From Sympetrum striolatum (taxonomy: Eukaryota; Arthropoda; Insecta; Odonata; Libellulidae): a stretch of DNA of 64,000 nt. This document shows, in pieces, positions 12,373 to 24,578 of this stretch (position 1 is the stretch's first letter; each line of letters opens with the position of its first letter). Where the stretch lies: contig OX388348.1 of NCBI GenBank assembly GCA_947579665.1, forward strand, positions 5,642,001 through 5,706,000, written 5' to 3'. A program made the translations under genes and the position numbers. The notes beneath the pieces were generated by a model that saw only the letters and a program-made list of their open reading frames with translations, did not search any database and was not told where the DNA came from.

Positions 12373-14346
12373 CTAGCAGAAGTACCCGTTGATTCTCAAC
12401 GGGGATATTTAATTTCATAAATATCAGTGTAATAACCTTGATCGTAACAAATTCTTCATAAATGTTGGTAAATAGCGAATACCAGACTTTCCAAACCAAT
12501 ATATCAAGAAATGTAAGTTACAATTAAGTGTACAAATCCACTCTAACTCAATATTCAATTTAACGCAGGTTGATGATCTTTTCCGTGACAATGTGTCAAA
12601 ATGTATCTACATATGAAAGTGAGGCTTACATATAGCTTCTTCTCTCTTGGCTTATATCTTCTAAAGGAAGGTTCTAGTAGGTGAATGAGCTTTTCGGTAA
12701 CAATGTATCAAAATGTATCTACGTATGAAAAGAGGCGTACATAATAGCTTCTTCCCCTCTGACTTTTATCTCCTTAAGGAGCATTTTTCTTCTTTCTACG
12801 CCGATTGAAGCCGCAAACTTTCCACTGGTCATCATTGAGAGGATATCTTCAGTAACTGAATAAGTGTGATTCCGAGAATGGACAAAGACGTCATTGTTTT
12901 ATTTCTTACGTGAAGAAAAAACTATAGACATTAAATAAGAAATGGTGTATCATAGAACCAGAAGGTATGTTTCATTGTTTTATCTTGGCTATACTTATAA
13001 CATGAGGTTGTTAGTGAGAATTCGTGACTCGTATAAAATGTAGTGGTATGTTAATTAATGCCCAGGAACGTAGTCGTAGATCTTGGGAATGATTAAGTGC
13101 AAGACACAACGCTATATTAGGATGGAACGATAAAAGCCATGACAATAGAGCGACAACTTTACCGAAATCAGTCTGTGGAGCTATGCTCTTAAGTCGAAAT
13201 TCATTATATGATAAGTGCATTGGGTTAAGTGAGCAAAAAAGTATTTTATTACAAACCTAATAAATATTTGCAATTATTTTATTGCTGAAAATATTTTCGA
13301 TCGGATAATAACATTGGCAGTCTCACACAGAAATATGTCAGGAAAGTTCCTTTTGGATCCAAGTGATAAGGCTTCGAAAAATGCTAGTTTGATCTCGGTA
13401 AACACTTTGCCGATATGTCTGTGTACGGGACTTGGTTAAGATTTTTAGATTTATGTACTCTGCGAGTGACGTATGGCTGGGGAAAATATTAGCAGTGTAA
13501 ATGATCTGATATATTAATTCCTTCTCCAGTAACTAATGAAAAACTTCTAAAATAAATTATTTCCTGGACCCACAAAATATATTCAGCGTAGAATCTTCAC
13601 AGTAATCAATAAATACAGACACCACCTACCTCCGTTGAGAAGGTGCATAGTGGCTTAAGTAAATTTACATTTTGTGGTTATCTGTATTGTTTCTTATCCC
13701 GAAAACAAACTTATGTTCAAGGTGTTTAAGAATTATAACCTATTCTTCGGCTGAGGTCATTAATAAATTTCAGCGTACAGTATGTTAAATATGTATTGTC
13801 ATTTGGGTTAGCTGTTTTCAATATCAGAGTTTTATTTCGACATGGCAATCCGTCCAGTAAACACCTAAGTAAATCATACTATATATTCATAACGAAATGC
13901 ATAAATCAGTAAGTTGATCACGATGCTCGTAATTATAATTGAACGTTGATATTGCTACTGCAGCTATAATTTACGCAGCATTAGTTATTTCTATACGGTT
14001 TCGAAAAAAAACAGAATTTTTCACTTTCAACAATTAACAATACATAAAATCATGCAATTTCATAATATTGAAACTTATAAACAATATGAAGAAAAGACAA
14101 AGCCATTTATATGAAGATTAAAGTTATAAACAACGCAAAATATACATTACAATACCGGCCATTAATGTTACATAAGTTTTTTAAACGTTTTTACATCTGT
14201 TGCAGTAAGAATTTTCAACACAAAATAGCATAGTATTATAGTGCAGTAGAATAGACTTTATTCATTTGTGATTGAAAAACTGAGAAATGATTTCAAAACT
14301 ATTATACTTGTGTCTATGATATCCACAATATACTGCGTTTCAAGTA

Positions 14347-14420
14347 GGGGTCTCCAAACTTTTCAGCTTTATTAACTATCAAACAGTAGATCTGGCCCGC
14401 GGGCAGTAGTTTGGATTTGG
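14347..14420. mobile_element. hAT-like fragment nested in unit 1
   Basis: The sequence GGGGTCTCCAAACTTTTCAG followed by TCTGGCCCGCGGGCAGTAGTTTGGA resembles the ends of hAT non-autonomous elements (…CCCGCGGGCCGTAGTTTGGAGACCCC). Partial inverted symmetry between TCCAAACT and AGTTTGGA fits. Identification is by motif memory only. Confidence 0.5.
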
Positions 14421-16164
14421 ATTGAAGTAAGAGATTACCCATTCTACTACAATATCGTAGATTTTTTGCGGTCTACAGATAACTGAAATACCTTTACCTT
14501 TTTAGGCTTTGAAATGTTACTTATTCGCTCCTGACCACTCGTCGCTCAAAATTTAAAAGAAAACAAAGACCGATTAAACATAAGAAATAAGGACGTCCGT
14601 AATTTCCGTCAAAACTCAAAAATAATATGAGAGATGTCCACAACTTACCACATTATTATTTTAAATCACTGGAATTGACAGCGAGAATGCAATTCTATCA
14701 ACGTACGAATTTCAAAATGGTTTTATTTCACTTAAAATTCAGTTAACAATTACGTTACCATAGACAAAACTCGGTTTTCACAGACGCTTAAAGAAAATTG
14801 AAAAAAATCAATGAAAAAATTTTCGTACCTTTCAACGTGCGTTTCTTCACAGGATATTGTTTGTCAAAAAAGAAATTTAAAATGCCTTTCAATTTTTTCT
14901 TCATCATAAATCATCAACTCTTATTTTCAAAATTTATTTTAACTGGCCATGTCCAGTTTAATCCGCCATGTCTTCTTCTTCTAACACATGAGTTCGGAAT
15001 CAACAATCGCCTTGATTGTCAAGGGTTTGTTTATAACATGAAAATTTAGACGGAATTTTCGTATATTTTATCAAAATTCTTGCAATTTCAAATCGCATAC
15101 GATATTTCTCAGCCAAAATATCTAAATCTTTATTCTATTTCCCTTGTTTTGAAATATATATATGTATATATTCTTAGATCACATTAGGATAAGCAGTACC
15201 ACGTTTAAAGTTACATTTTCATACAGGTACAAAGGGGCCAAATGAATCAAGCATTAAACGTAAATGACAGAAATAAATTACATTTCACTCAAATAACCAA
15301 CGATGAATATTCTACTCGGAAAGTAAATGTATTTTGGAACTGACTGGTATCTCAATCTTAAAATGTGTAACATAAACACGAACCACAAAAGTAATCGCAA
15401 TGTCAAAATAGAAACAAAAATTAAACACCAATAACAGAAGGATAGTAAATGAATATGGAGTGGAAGCACTTAAAAACAACGATTGAATCAATTTTTATAT
15501 TCTGCATGTAATAAAATAAAATTTCTTTACCTTTTTGGTCTATCATACGATGCTCGAGGTTTGCTACAACTTTACAACTCGCCGTTCAACTCTTCAAAGA
15601 TTACAAACACCGAATCTGGGAAATCTTTACGTTCTTCTCTAACTCCATTCCCGTCAATCGCTAAATACATCATTGCAAAGAGATTAGATCTAGTACTTAA
15701 TTCAGAAGAATATACTTCAAAACTTACGCAACGTACCAGGATATTTATACGCAACCAGTTGAATTGATCGACAGAAATCCATTTTCAGTAAACCACTGTT
15801 ATAAATCTCATTTCATTTTACGAAAAAGACGGTAAACAATTAAGTTGATGTAAATAAAACTTGGTTGCTACAGACTCGTCAACAAAATTCGAATTTAAAA
15901 AAAATTATATCGTCAAGGGAATGAGTTGTTTACTACATGGAAATTTAGACAAAATTTTCGTATATTTTATCAAAATTCTCGCAATTTCGAGTCGCAAACG
16001 ATATTTCACGACCAAAATAAGAATCTTTATTCTATTTCCCTTCTTTTGATGCTAGTTTCGACTTCCTACGACTGTTCTTTCTAATTTAGTTTTGCAAAAG
16101 AAACGAATCATGCAACGAAAAAAATGAACTTTACGTGTATTTCTTATGCAAACTGTTTTACTCG

Positions 16165-16222
16165 TCTGGATTCGAACCGTGGACTTTAGGAAAATTAAAA
16201 GTACCACTTGATCATCCCAGGG
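16165..16222 (-). other. tRNA-like pol III promoter block, unit 1
   Basis: On the minus strand TGATCAAGTGG (plus 16204-16214) fits the A-box consensus TRGYNNARYGG at 10 of 11 positions. GGTTCGAATCC (16168-16178) is a perfect B box. Spacing is tRNA-like. The T-stem pairs poorly and no full cloverleaf forms, so this is a tRNA-derived promoter region within the Helitron, not a tRNA gene. Confidence 0.65.
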
Positions 16223-16343
16223 AATACATTTAATGATGTTAAAAGTTAGAACATCGTGTGACGTCTAGTTTTCGAGAATATGTGGAACATACAAACATAC
16301 AAACATACAAACATACAAACAAACATCCATTTTTATATATATA

Positions 16344-17781
16344 CTAGCTGAAGTGCCCGTTGATTCTCAACGGGGATGTTACATTTCATAAACATCATGA
16401 TCGTAACACATACTTCACAATTTTTGATAGATAGCAAATACCAGACTTTTCAATCCAAAATACCAATAAATTTAAGTTACAATGAAGTGTACGAAGCCGC
16501 ACCAACTCAATATTCAATCTCAAATAATCTGAATAAAAAATATCTCCAACTGAGGCAATATAAAAATATATTGTAATATCACATTAAGATAATAGGTACC
16601 ACGTTTAAAGAGAAATTTTCAGACAGGTACAGGGGTACTAATGAATCAAACCTAAATGACAGAAATAAATTATATATCGCTCTAATAAGCACCGATGAAT
16701 ATACTTTGCGGAAGATAAGTGTATTATGGAGCTGACTTGCTTCTCAATCTTAATACGTGCAACATATACACGGAAGACAAATAACACAAATGTTATCGCA
16801 ATATAAAAATAGGAACAAAAATTAAACACCAATAACAGAAGGATAGTAAATGAATATGGAGTGGAAGCACTTAAAAGCAACGATTAAATCAATTTTTACA
16901 TTCTGCATATAACAAAATAAAATTTCTTTACCTTTTTGGTCTATCATACGATGCAGGAGGTTTGCTACAAATTTACAACTCGCCATTCAACTCTTCAAAG
17001 ATTACAAACACCGAATCTGGGAAATCTTTACGTTCTTTGCTAACTCCATTTCCGTAAATCGCTAAATATACATCATTGCAAATAGATTAGATTTAATACT
17101 TAATTCAGAAGATTATATATTTAATACATCCACAACTTACCAAGATATTTATACGCAGCTCGTTGAATTGTTCGAGAAAAATCATTTTTTGGTTAACCAC
17201 AAATGTAAAACTCATTTATATTACGAAAAAGACGGTAAACAATTATGTTGCTATAAATAAAACTTGGTTGCTACAGACTCGTCAGCAAAATTCGAAATTT
17301 TAAAAATTTTCCGCGTCTTCTTAAGAAATAACGCTTGAGCTCGGAATCAACAATCGCTTTGATCGTCAAGGGAATGGGTTTGTTTACAACATGGAAATTT
17401 AGATGAAATTTTCGTATATTTTATCATAATTCTTGCAATTTCGAATCGAGAACGATATTCCGCGACCAAAATAAGAATCTTTAATCTATTTCCATTCTTT
17501 GGATGCTAGTTTCGACATCCTAAGACTGTTCTTTCTAATTTAGTTTTGCAAAAGAAATGAACCATGCAACGAAATAAAAGAACTTTACGTGTATTTCTTA
17601 TGCAAACTGTTTTACTCGTCTGGATTCGAACCGTGGACTTTAGGCAAATTAAAAGTATCACTTGCTCATCCCAGGGAATACATTTAATGATGTTAAAAGT
17701 TTGAACATTGTGCGACATCTAGTTTTCGAGATTATCTGGAACATACAAACATACAAACAAACATCCATTTTTATATATATA
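16344..17781 (-). mobile_element. Helitron unit 2, internally deleted
   Basis: A short unit bounded by CTAG at 16344-16347 and by the CTAG of unit 3 at 17782. Its 3' end reads CTAGCTGAAGTGCCCG, slightly different from the CTAGCAGAAGTACCCG of the other units. After about 230 bases it jumps to sequence homologous to 15179 onward of unit 1 (the ACATTAAGATAATAGGTACC block), so some 2.5 kb of the long form is missing, including the hAT-like fragment. It is clearly more diverged from the other units than they are from each other. Confidence 0.75.
17619..17676 (-). other. tRNA-like pol III promoter block, unit 2
   Basis: The B box GGTTCGAATCC (17622-17632) is intact. The A box is changed to TGAGCAAGTGA, so two of the consensus positions conserved in unit 1 have drifted. 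Confidence 0.55.
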
Positions 17782-18414
17782 CTAGCAGAAGTACCCGTTG
17801 ATTCTCAACGGGGATATTTAATTTCATAAATACCAGTGTAACAACCTTGATCGTAACACATGCTTCAAAATTGTTGGTAAATAGCGAATACCAGACTTTC
17901 CAAACATATATACCACGAAATGTAAGTTACAATTAAGTCTAAAAAGCTGTATCAACATAATATTTAATCTCATATAGTTTGAATGAGATGCGGGCAGGTT
18001 GTTATAGCTGAATGAGCTTTTCCGTGACAATGTATCTACGTACGAAAGTTAGGCATACATATAGCTTCTTCCTTTCTGGCTTATATCTCCTAAAGGCAGG
18101 TTGATGTAGCGAAATAGCTTTTCGATGACAATGTATCAAAATGTATCTACGTATGAAAGTGAGGAATACATAATAGCTTCTTCCTCTCTGACATTCCCCC
18201 CATGGTCATCACTGAGAGGATACCTCCAGTAACTGAATAAATGTGATTCCGAGAATGGACAAATAAATCATTGTTATATTTCTTGCGTGAAGAAGAAACT
18301 ATAGACATTATATAAGAAATGGTGTATCATGGAACCAGAAGGTATGTTTTATTTGTTTCAAATTCATTTTTTTCAAATTACGCTGTAATTAGACCAATTG
18401 TTTTATCTCGGTTT

Positions 18415-19331
18415 TACTTATAACGTGAGATTGTTAGTGAGAATTCGTGACTCGTATAAAATGAAGTGGTATGTTAATTAATGTTTAGAAACTTAGTCGT
18501 AGATCTTGGGAATGATTAAGTGCAAGATACAACGCCATATTAGATGGAACCAAAAAAGTCATGACAGTGGAGCAACAACCTTACCGAAATAAGTCTGTGG
18601 AGCTATGCTCTTAAGTCGAAATTCATTATATGATAAGTGCATTTGGTTAAGTGAGCTTTAAAGTATTTGATTACAAACCTGAATAGATCGTGTTGCTATC
18701 GATGCTTAATATTTGCAATTATATTGTTTCTGAAAATATTTTCGATCGATTAATAACATTGACAGTCTCACATAGTAATATGTCAGGAATATGTGAAGTT
18801 CCTTTTGGATCCAAGTGATAAGGCTTCAAAAAATGCTAGTTTGATCTCGGTAAACACTTTGCCGATATGTCTGTGTACGGGAATTGGTTAAAATTTTAAG
18901 ATTTATCTATGTACTCCGCGAGTGACGTATGCCAGGGGAAAATACCGGCAATGCAAATGGTCTGATATAATAATTCCTTCTCCAGTAACTAATGAATAAA
19001 TTTTAAGATAAATTATTTCCTTGACGCCCTAAATACATTCAGCGTAGAATCTTCACAGTAATTTATAAATAAAGTTACCACCTACCTCCGTTGAGAAGGT
19101 GAATAGTGGCCTAAGTAAATTTACATTTTGTGGTTATCTGTATAGTTTCTTATCCCGAAAAAAAAACTTATGTTCAAGATGTGTAAGAAGTATAACCTAT
19201 TCTTCGGCTGAGGTAAAATTAATAAATTTCAGTGTACAGCATGCTAAATATTGACATTTGGATGAGCTGTTTTCAATATCAGAGTTTAATTTCGACATGA
19301 CACTCCGTCCAGTAAATACCTAAGTAAATCA
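18415..19331. repeat. Unit 3 duplicated block, diverged copy
   Basis: Runs from the GAGAATTCGTGACTCGTATA landmark to the CTCCGTCCAGTAAATACC landmark. It differs from the second copy at many sites, including small deletions, so this copy is not a very recent duplication of its neighbour. Confidence 0.65.
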
Positions 19332-19358
19332 TGTTTAATATTTGCAATTGTACCATTC

Positions 19359-19384
19359 CAACCTCATGTTATAACATGAGGTTG
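19359..19384. repeat. Perfect 26-base palindrome at the duplication joint
   Basis: CAACCTCATGTT followed by its exact reverse complement AACATGAGGTTG around a central AT. Other units have only the right half (CATGAGGTTG), so the left half is specific to this joint. Confidence 0.8.
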
Positions 19385-20249
19385 TTAGTGAGAATTCGTG
19401 ACTCGTATAAAATGTAGTGGTATGTTAATTAATGCCCAAAAACGTAGTCGTAGATCTTGGGAATGATTAAGTGCAAGACACAGCGCCATTTTAGGATGAA
19501 ACGATAAAAGCCATGACAATAGAGGGACAACTTTACCGAAATCAGTCTGTGGAGCTATGCTCGTAAGTCGAAATTCATTATATGATAAGTGCATTGGGTT
19601 AAGTGTGCAGAAAAGTATTTGACTACAATCCTAATAAATATTTGCAATTATTTTATTGCTGAAAATATTTTCGATCGAATAATAACATTGGCAGTCTCAC
19701 ACAGAAATATGTCAGCAAATTTCCTTTTGGATCCAAGTGATAAGGCTTCGAAAAATGCTAGTTTGATCTCGGTAAACACTTTGCCGATATGTCTGTGTAC
19801 GGGACTTGGTTAAGATTTTTAGATTTATGTACTCAGCGAGTGACGTATGGCTGGGGAAAATATTAGCAGTGTAAATGATCTGATATATTAATTCCTTCTC
19901 CAGTAACTAATGAAAAACTTCTAAAATAAATTATTTCCTGGACCTACAAAATATATTCAGCGTAGAATCTTCACAGTAATCAATAAATACAGACACAACC
20001 TACCTCCGTTGAGAAGGTGCATAGTGGCTTAAGTAAATTTACATTTTGTGGTTATCTGTATAGTTTCTTATCCCGAAAACAAACTTATGTTCAAGATGTT
20101 TAAGAATTATAACCTATTCTTTGGCTGAGGTCAAATTAATAAATTTCAGCGTACAGTATGTTAAATACGTATTGTCATTTGGGTTAGCTGTTTTCAATAT
20201 CAGAGTTTTATTTCGACATGGCACTCCGTCCAGTAAACACCTAAGTAAA
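19373..20249. repeat. Unit 3 duplicated block, unit-1-like copy
   Basis: The second copy of the block closely matches unit 1 from about 13003 and continues into the rest of the unit. It contains the same 69-codon minus-strand frame seen at 13011-13220, which is repeated in units 4 and 5 with changed ends; no family is recognised. Confidence 0.65.
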
Positions 20250-20720
20250 TCATACTATATATTCATAACGAAATGCATAAATCAGTAAGTTGATCACGAT
20301 GCTCGTAATTACAATTGAACGTTGATATTGCTACTGCAGCTATAATTTACGCAGCATTAGTTATTTCTATACGGTTTCGAAAAAAAAAAAATTTTCACTT
20401 TCAACAATTAACAATACATAAAATCATGCAATTTCATAATATTGAAACTGATAAACAATATGACGAAAAGACAAAGCCATTTATATGAAGATTAAAGTTA
20501 TAAACAACGCAAAATATACATTACAATACCGGCCATTAATGTTACATAAGTTTTTTAAACGTTTTTACATCTGTTGCAGTAAGAATTTTCAACACAAAAT
20601 AGCATAGTATTATAGTGCAGTAGAATAGACTTTATTCATTTGTGATTGAAAAACTGAGAAATGATTTCAAAACTATTATACTTGTGTCTATGATATCCAC
20701 AATATACTGCGTTTCAAGTA

Positions 20721-20793
20721 GGGGTCTCCAAACTTTTCAGCTTTATTAACTATCAAACAGTAGATCTGGCCCGCGGGCAGTAGTTTGGATTTG
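20721..20793. mobile_element. hAT-like fragment nested in unit 3
   Basis: Same block as in unit 1, with the TCTGGCCCGCGGGCAGTAG core intact. Confidence 0.5.
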
Positions 20794-22368
20794 GATTGAA
20801 GTAAGAGATTACCCATTCTACTACAATATCGTAGATGTCCACAACTTACCACATTATTATTTTAAATCACTGGAATTGACAGCGAGAATGCAAATTCTAT
20901 CAACGTACGAATTTCAAAATCGTTTTATTTCACTGAAAATTCAGTTAACAATTACGTTACCATAAACAAAACTCGGTTTTCACAGACGCTTAAAGAAAAT
21001 TGAAAAAATCAATGAAAAAATTTTCGTACCTTTCAACGTGCGTTTCTTCACAGGATATTGTTTGTCACAAAAAAAATTTAAAATGCCTTTCAATTTTTTT
21101 TTCATCATAAATCTTCAACTCTTATTTTCAAAATTTATTTTAACTGGCCATGTCTAGTTTAATCCGCCATGTCTTCTTCTTCTTCTAACACATGAGTTCG
21201 GAATCAACAATCGCCTTGATTGTCAAGGGTTTGTTTATAACATGAAAATTTAGACGGAATTTTCGTATATTTTATCAAAATTCTTGCAATTTCAAATCGC
21301 ATACGATATTTCTCAGCCAAAATATCTAAATCTTTATTCTATTTCCCTTGTTTTGAAATATATATATGTATATATTCTTAGATCACATTAGGATAAGCAG
21401 TACCACGTTTAAAGTTACATTTTCATACAGGTACAAAGGGGCCAAATGAATCAAGCATTAAACGTAAATGACAGAAATAAATTACATTTCACTCAAATAA
21501 CCAACGATGAATATTCTACTCGGAAAGTAAATGTATTTTGGAACTGACTGGTATCTCAATCTTAAAATGTGTAACATAAACACGAACCACAAAAGTAATC
21601 GCAATGTCAAAATAGAAACAAAAATTAAACACCAATAACAGAAGGATAGTAAATGAATATGGAGAGGAAGCACTTAAAAACAACGATTGAATCAATTTTT
21701 ATATTCTGCATGTAATAAAATAAAATTTCTTTACCTTTTTGGTCTATCATACGATGCTCGAGGTTTGCTACAACTTTACAACTCGCCGTTCAACTCTTCA
21801 AAGATTACAAACACCGAATCTGGGAAATCTTTACGTTCTTCTCTAACTCCATTCCCGTCAATCGCTAAATACATCATTGCAAAGAGATTAGATCTAGTAC
21901 TTAATTCAGAAGAATATACTTCAAAACTTACGCAACGTACCAGGATATTTATACGCAACCAGTTGAATTGATCGACAGAAATCCATTTTCAGTAAACCAC
22001 TGTTATAAATCTCATTTCATTTTACGAAAAAGACGGTAAACAATTAAGTTGATGTAAATAAACCTTGGTTGCTACAGACTCGTCAACAAAATTCGAATTT
22101 AAAAAAAATTATATCGTCAAGGGAATGAGTTGTTTACTACATGGAAATTTAGACAAAAATTTCGTATATTTTATCAAAATTCTCGCAATTTCGAGTCGCA
22201 AACGATATTTCACGACCAAAATAAGAATCTTTATTCTATTTCCCTTCTTTTGATGCTAGTTTCGACTTCCTACGACTGTTCTTTCTAATTTAGTTTTGCA
22301 AAAGAAACGAATCATGCAACGAAAAAAATGAACTTTACGTGTATTTCTTATGCAAACTGTTTTACTCG

Positions 22369-22426
22369 TCTGGATTCGAACCGTGAACTTTAGGAAAATT
22401 AAAAGTACCACTTGATCATCCCAGGG
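22369..22426 (-). other. tRNA-like pol III promoter block, unit 3
   Basis: B box at 22372-22382 and A box TGATCAAGTGG both intact, as in unit 1. Confidence 0.6.
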
Positions 22427-24505
22427 AATACATTTAATGATGTCAAAAGTTAGAACATCGTGTGACGTCTAGTTTTCGAGATTATCTGGAACATACAAAC
22501 ATACAAACAAACATCCATTTTTATATATATACTAGCAGAAGTACCCGTTGATTCTCAACGGGGATATTTAATTTCATAAATATCAGTGTAATAACCTTGA
22601 TCGTAACAAATTCTCCATAATTGTTGGTAAATAGCGAATACCAGACTTTCCAAACCAATATATCAAGAAACATTTCTTGATAGTTACAATTAAGTCTACA
22701 AATCCACTCTAACTCAGTATTCAATTTAACGCAGGTTGATGATCTTTTCCGTGACAATGAGTCAAAATGTATCTACATATGAAAGTGAGGCTTACATATA
22801 GCTTCATCTCTCTTGGCTTATATCTTCTGAAGGCAGGTTCTAGTATCTGAATGAGCTTTTCGGTAACAATGTATCAAAATGTATCTACGTATGAAAAGAG
22901 GCATAGGTAATAGCTTCTTCCCCTCTGACTTTTATCTCCTATAGGAGCATTTTCCTTCTTTCTACGCCGATTGAAGCCGCAAACTTTCTACTGGTCCTCA
23001 TTGAGAGGATATCTTCAGTAACTGAATAAGTGTGATTCCGAGAATGGACAAATACATCATTGTAGTATTTCTTACGTGAAGAAAAAAATAATAGAAATTA
23101 AATAAGAAATGGTGTATCATGGAACCAGAAGGTATGTTTCATTGTTTTATCTTGGCTATACTCATAACATGAGGTTGTTAGTGAGAATTCGTGACTCGTA
23201 TAAATGTAGTGATATGTTAATTAATGTCCAGGAACTTAGTCGTAGATCTTGGGAATGATTAAGTGCAAGACACAACGCCATATTCGGATGGAACGATAAA
23301 AGCCATGATAATAGAGCGACAACTTTACCGAAATCAGTCTGTGGAGCTATGCTCTTAAGTCGAAATTCATTATATGATAAGTGCATTGGGTTAAGTGAGC
23401 AGAAAAGTATTTGATTACAAACCTAATAAATATTTGCAATTATTTTATTGCTGAAAATATTTTCGATCGAATAATATTGGCAGTCTCACACAGAAATATG
23501 TCAGCAAAGTTCCTTTTGGATCCAAGTGATAAGGCTTCGAAAAATGCAAGTTTGATCTCGGTAAACACTTTGCCGATATGTCTGTGTACGGGACTTGGTT
23601 AAGATTTTTAGATTTATGTACTCCGCGAGTGACGTATGGCTGGGGAAAATATTGGCAATGTAAATGATCTGATATATTAATTTCTTCTCCAGTAACTAAT
23701 GAAAAACTTCTAAGATAAATTATTTCCTGGACCCACAAAATACATTCAGCGTAGAATCTTCACAGTAATCAATAAATACAGACACCACCTACCTCCGTTG
23801 AGAAGTTGTATAGTGGCTTAAGTAAATTTACATTTTGTGGTTATCTGTATAGTTTCTTATCCCAAAAACAAACTTATGTTTAAGATGTTTAAGAATTATA
23901 ACCTATTCTTCGGCTGAGGTCAAATTAATAAATTTCAGCGTACAGTATGTTAAATATTGATATTTGGGTTAGCTGTTTTCAATATCAGAGTTTTATTTCG
24001 ACATGGCACTCCGTCCAGTAAACACCTAGGTAAATCATACTATATATTCATAACGAAATGCATAAATCAGTAAGTTGATCACGATGCTCGTAATTATAAT
24101 TGAACGTTGATATTGCTACTGCAGCTATAATTTACGCAGCATTAGATATTTCTATACGGTTCGAAAAAAAACAGAATTTTTACCTTAAAACAATTAACAA
24201 TACATTAAATCATGCAATTTCATAATATTGAAACTAATAAACAATATGATGAAAAGACAGAGCCATCTATATGAAGATACAGTTATAAACAACGCAAAAT
24301 ATCATTACAATACCGGCTATTAATGCTACATAAGTTTTTTAAACGTTTTTAAATCTGTTGCAGTAAGAATTTTCAACACAAAATAGCATAGTATTATAGT
24401 GCAGTAGAATAGACTTTATTCATTTGTGATTGAAAAACTGAGAAATGATTTCAAAAACTATTATACTTGTGTCTATGATATCCACAATATACTGCGTTTC
24501 AAGTA

Positions 24506-24578
24506 GGGGTCTCCAAACTTTTCAGCTTTATTAACTATCAAACAGTAGATGCGTCTCGCGGGCAGTAGTTTGGATTTG
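24506..24578. mobile_element. hAT-like fragment nested in unit 4
   Basis: Same block, but the core is changed from TCTGGCCCGCGGG to GCGTCTCGCGGG. Confidence 0.45.

Larger units (their letters stand above)
12373..16343 (-). mobile_element. Helitron unit 1
   Basis: The 3' end (plus-strand left) has CTAG at 12373-12376 and hairpin arms at 12385-12392 and 12396-12403. The 5' side ends in an ACATACAA repeat with four copies, more than in the other units, followed by TTTTATATATATA directly against the CTAG of unit 2, without a visible terminal TC. Internally it carries the hAT-like block at 14347-14420. Its last ~1 kb (about 15150-16150) is nearly identical to unit 3 and closely similar to unit 4. 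Frames of 60-94 codons here recur in units 3 and 4 only because the DNA is duplicated. Confidence 0.8.
17782..22531 (-). mobile_element. Helitron unit 3, longest, with internal duplication
   Basis: CTAG lies at 17782-17785. The unit is about 0.8 kb longer than units 1, 4 and 5, chiefly because a block of about 0.9 kb is present twice (18415-19331 and 19373-20249). It lacks about 175 bases present in unit 1 at about 14458-14632; the joint near 20834 shows AGAT microhomology. The right part (about 20250-22530) is almost identical to unit 1. Confidence 0.8.

Noticed and set aside
15278..15767. Short frames repeated almost identically at 15278-15767, 21482-21971 and 25439-25928, suggesting a conserved protein
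   Set aside because: They overlap on opposite strands within near-identical Helitron units. Identity reflects DNA duplication, and no known domain is seen.
16290..16330. ACATACAA repeats as a possible CRISPR or independent satellite
   Set aside because: They are a short variable microsatellite within the 5' region of the Helitron units; no spacer structure.
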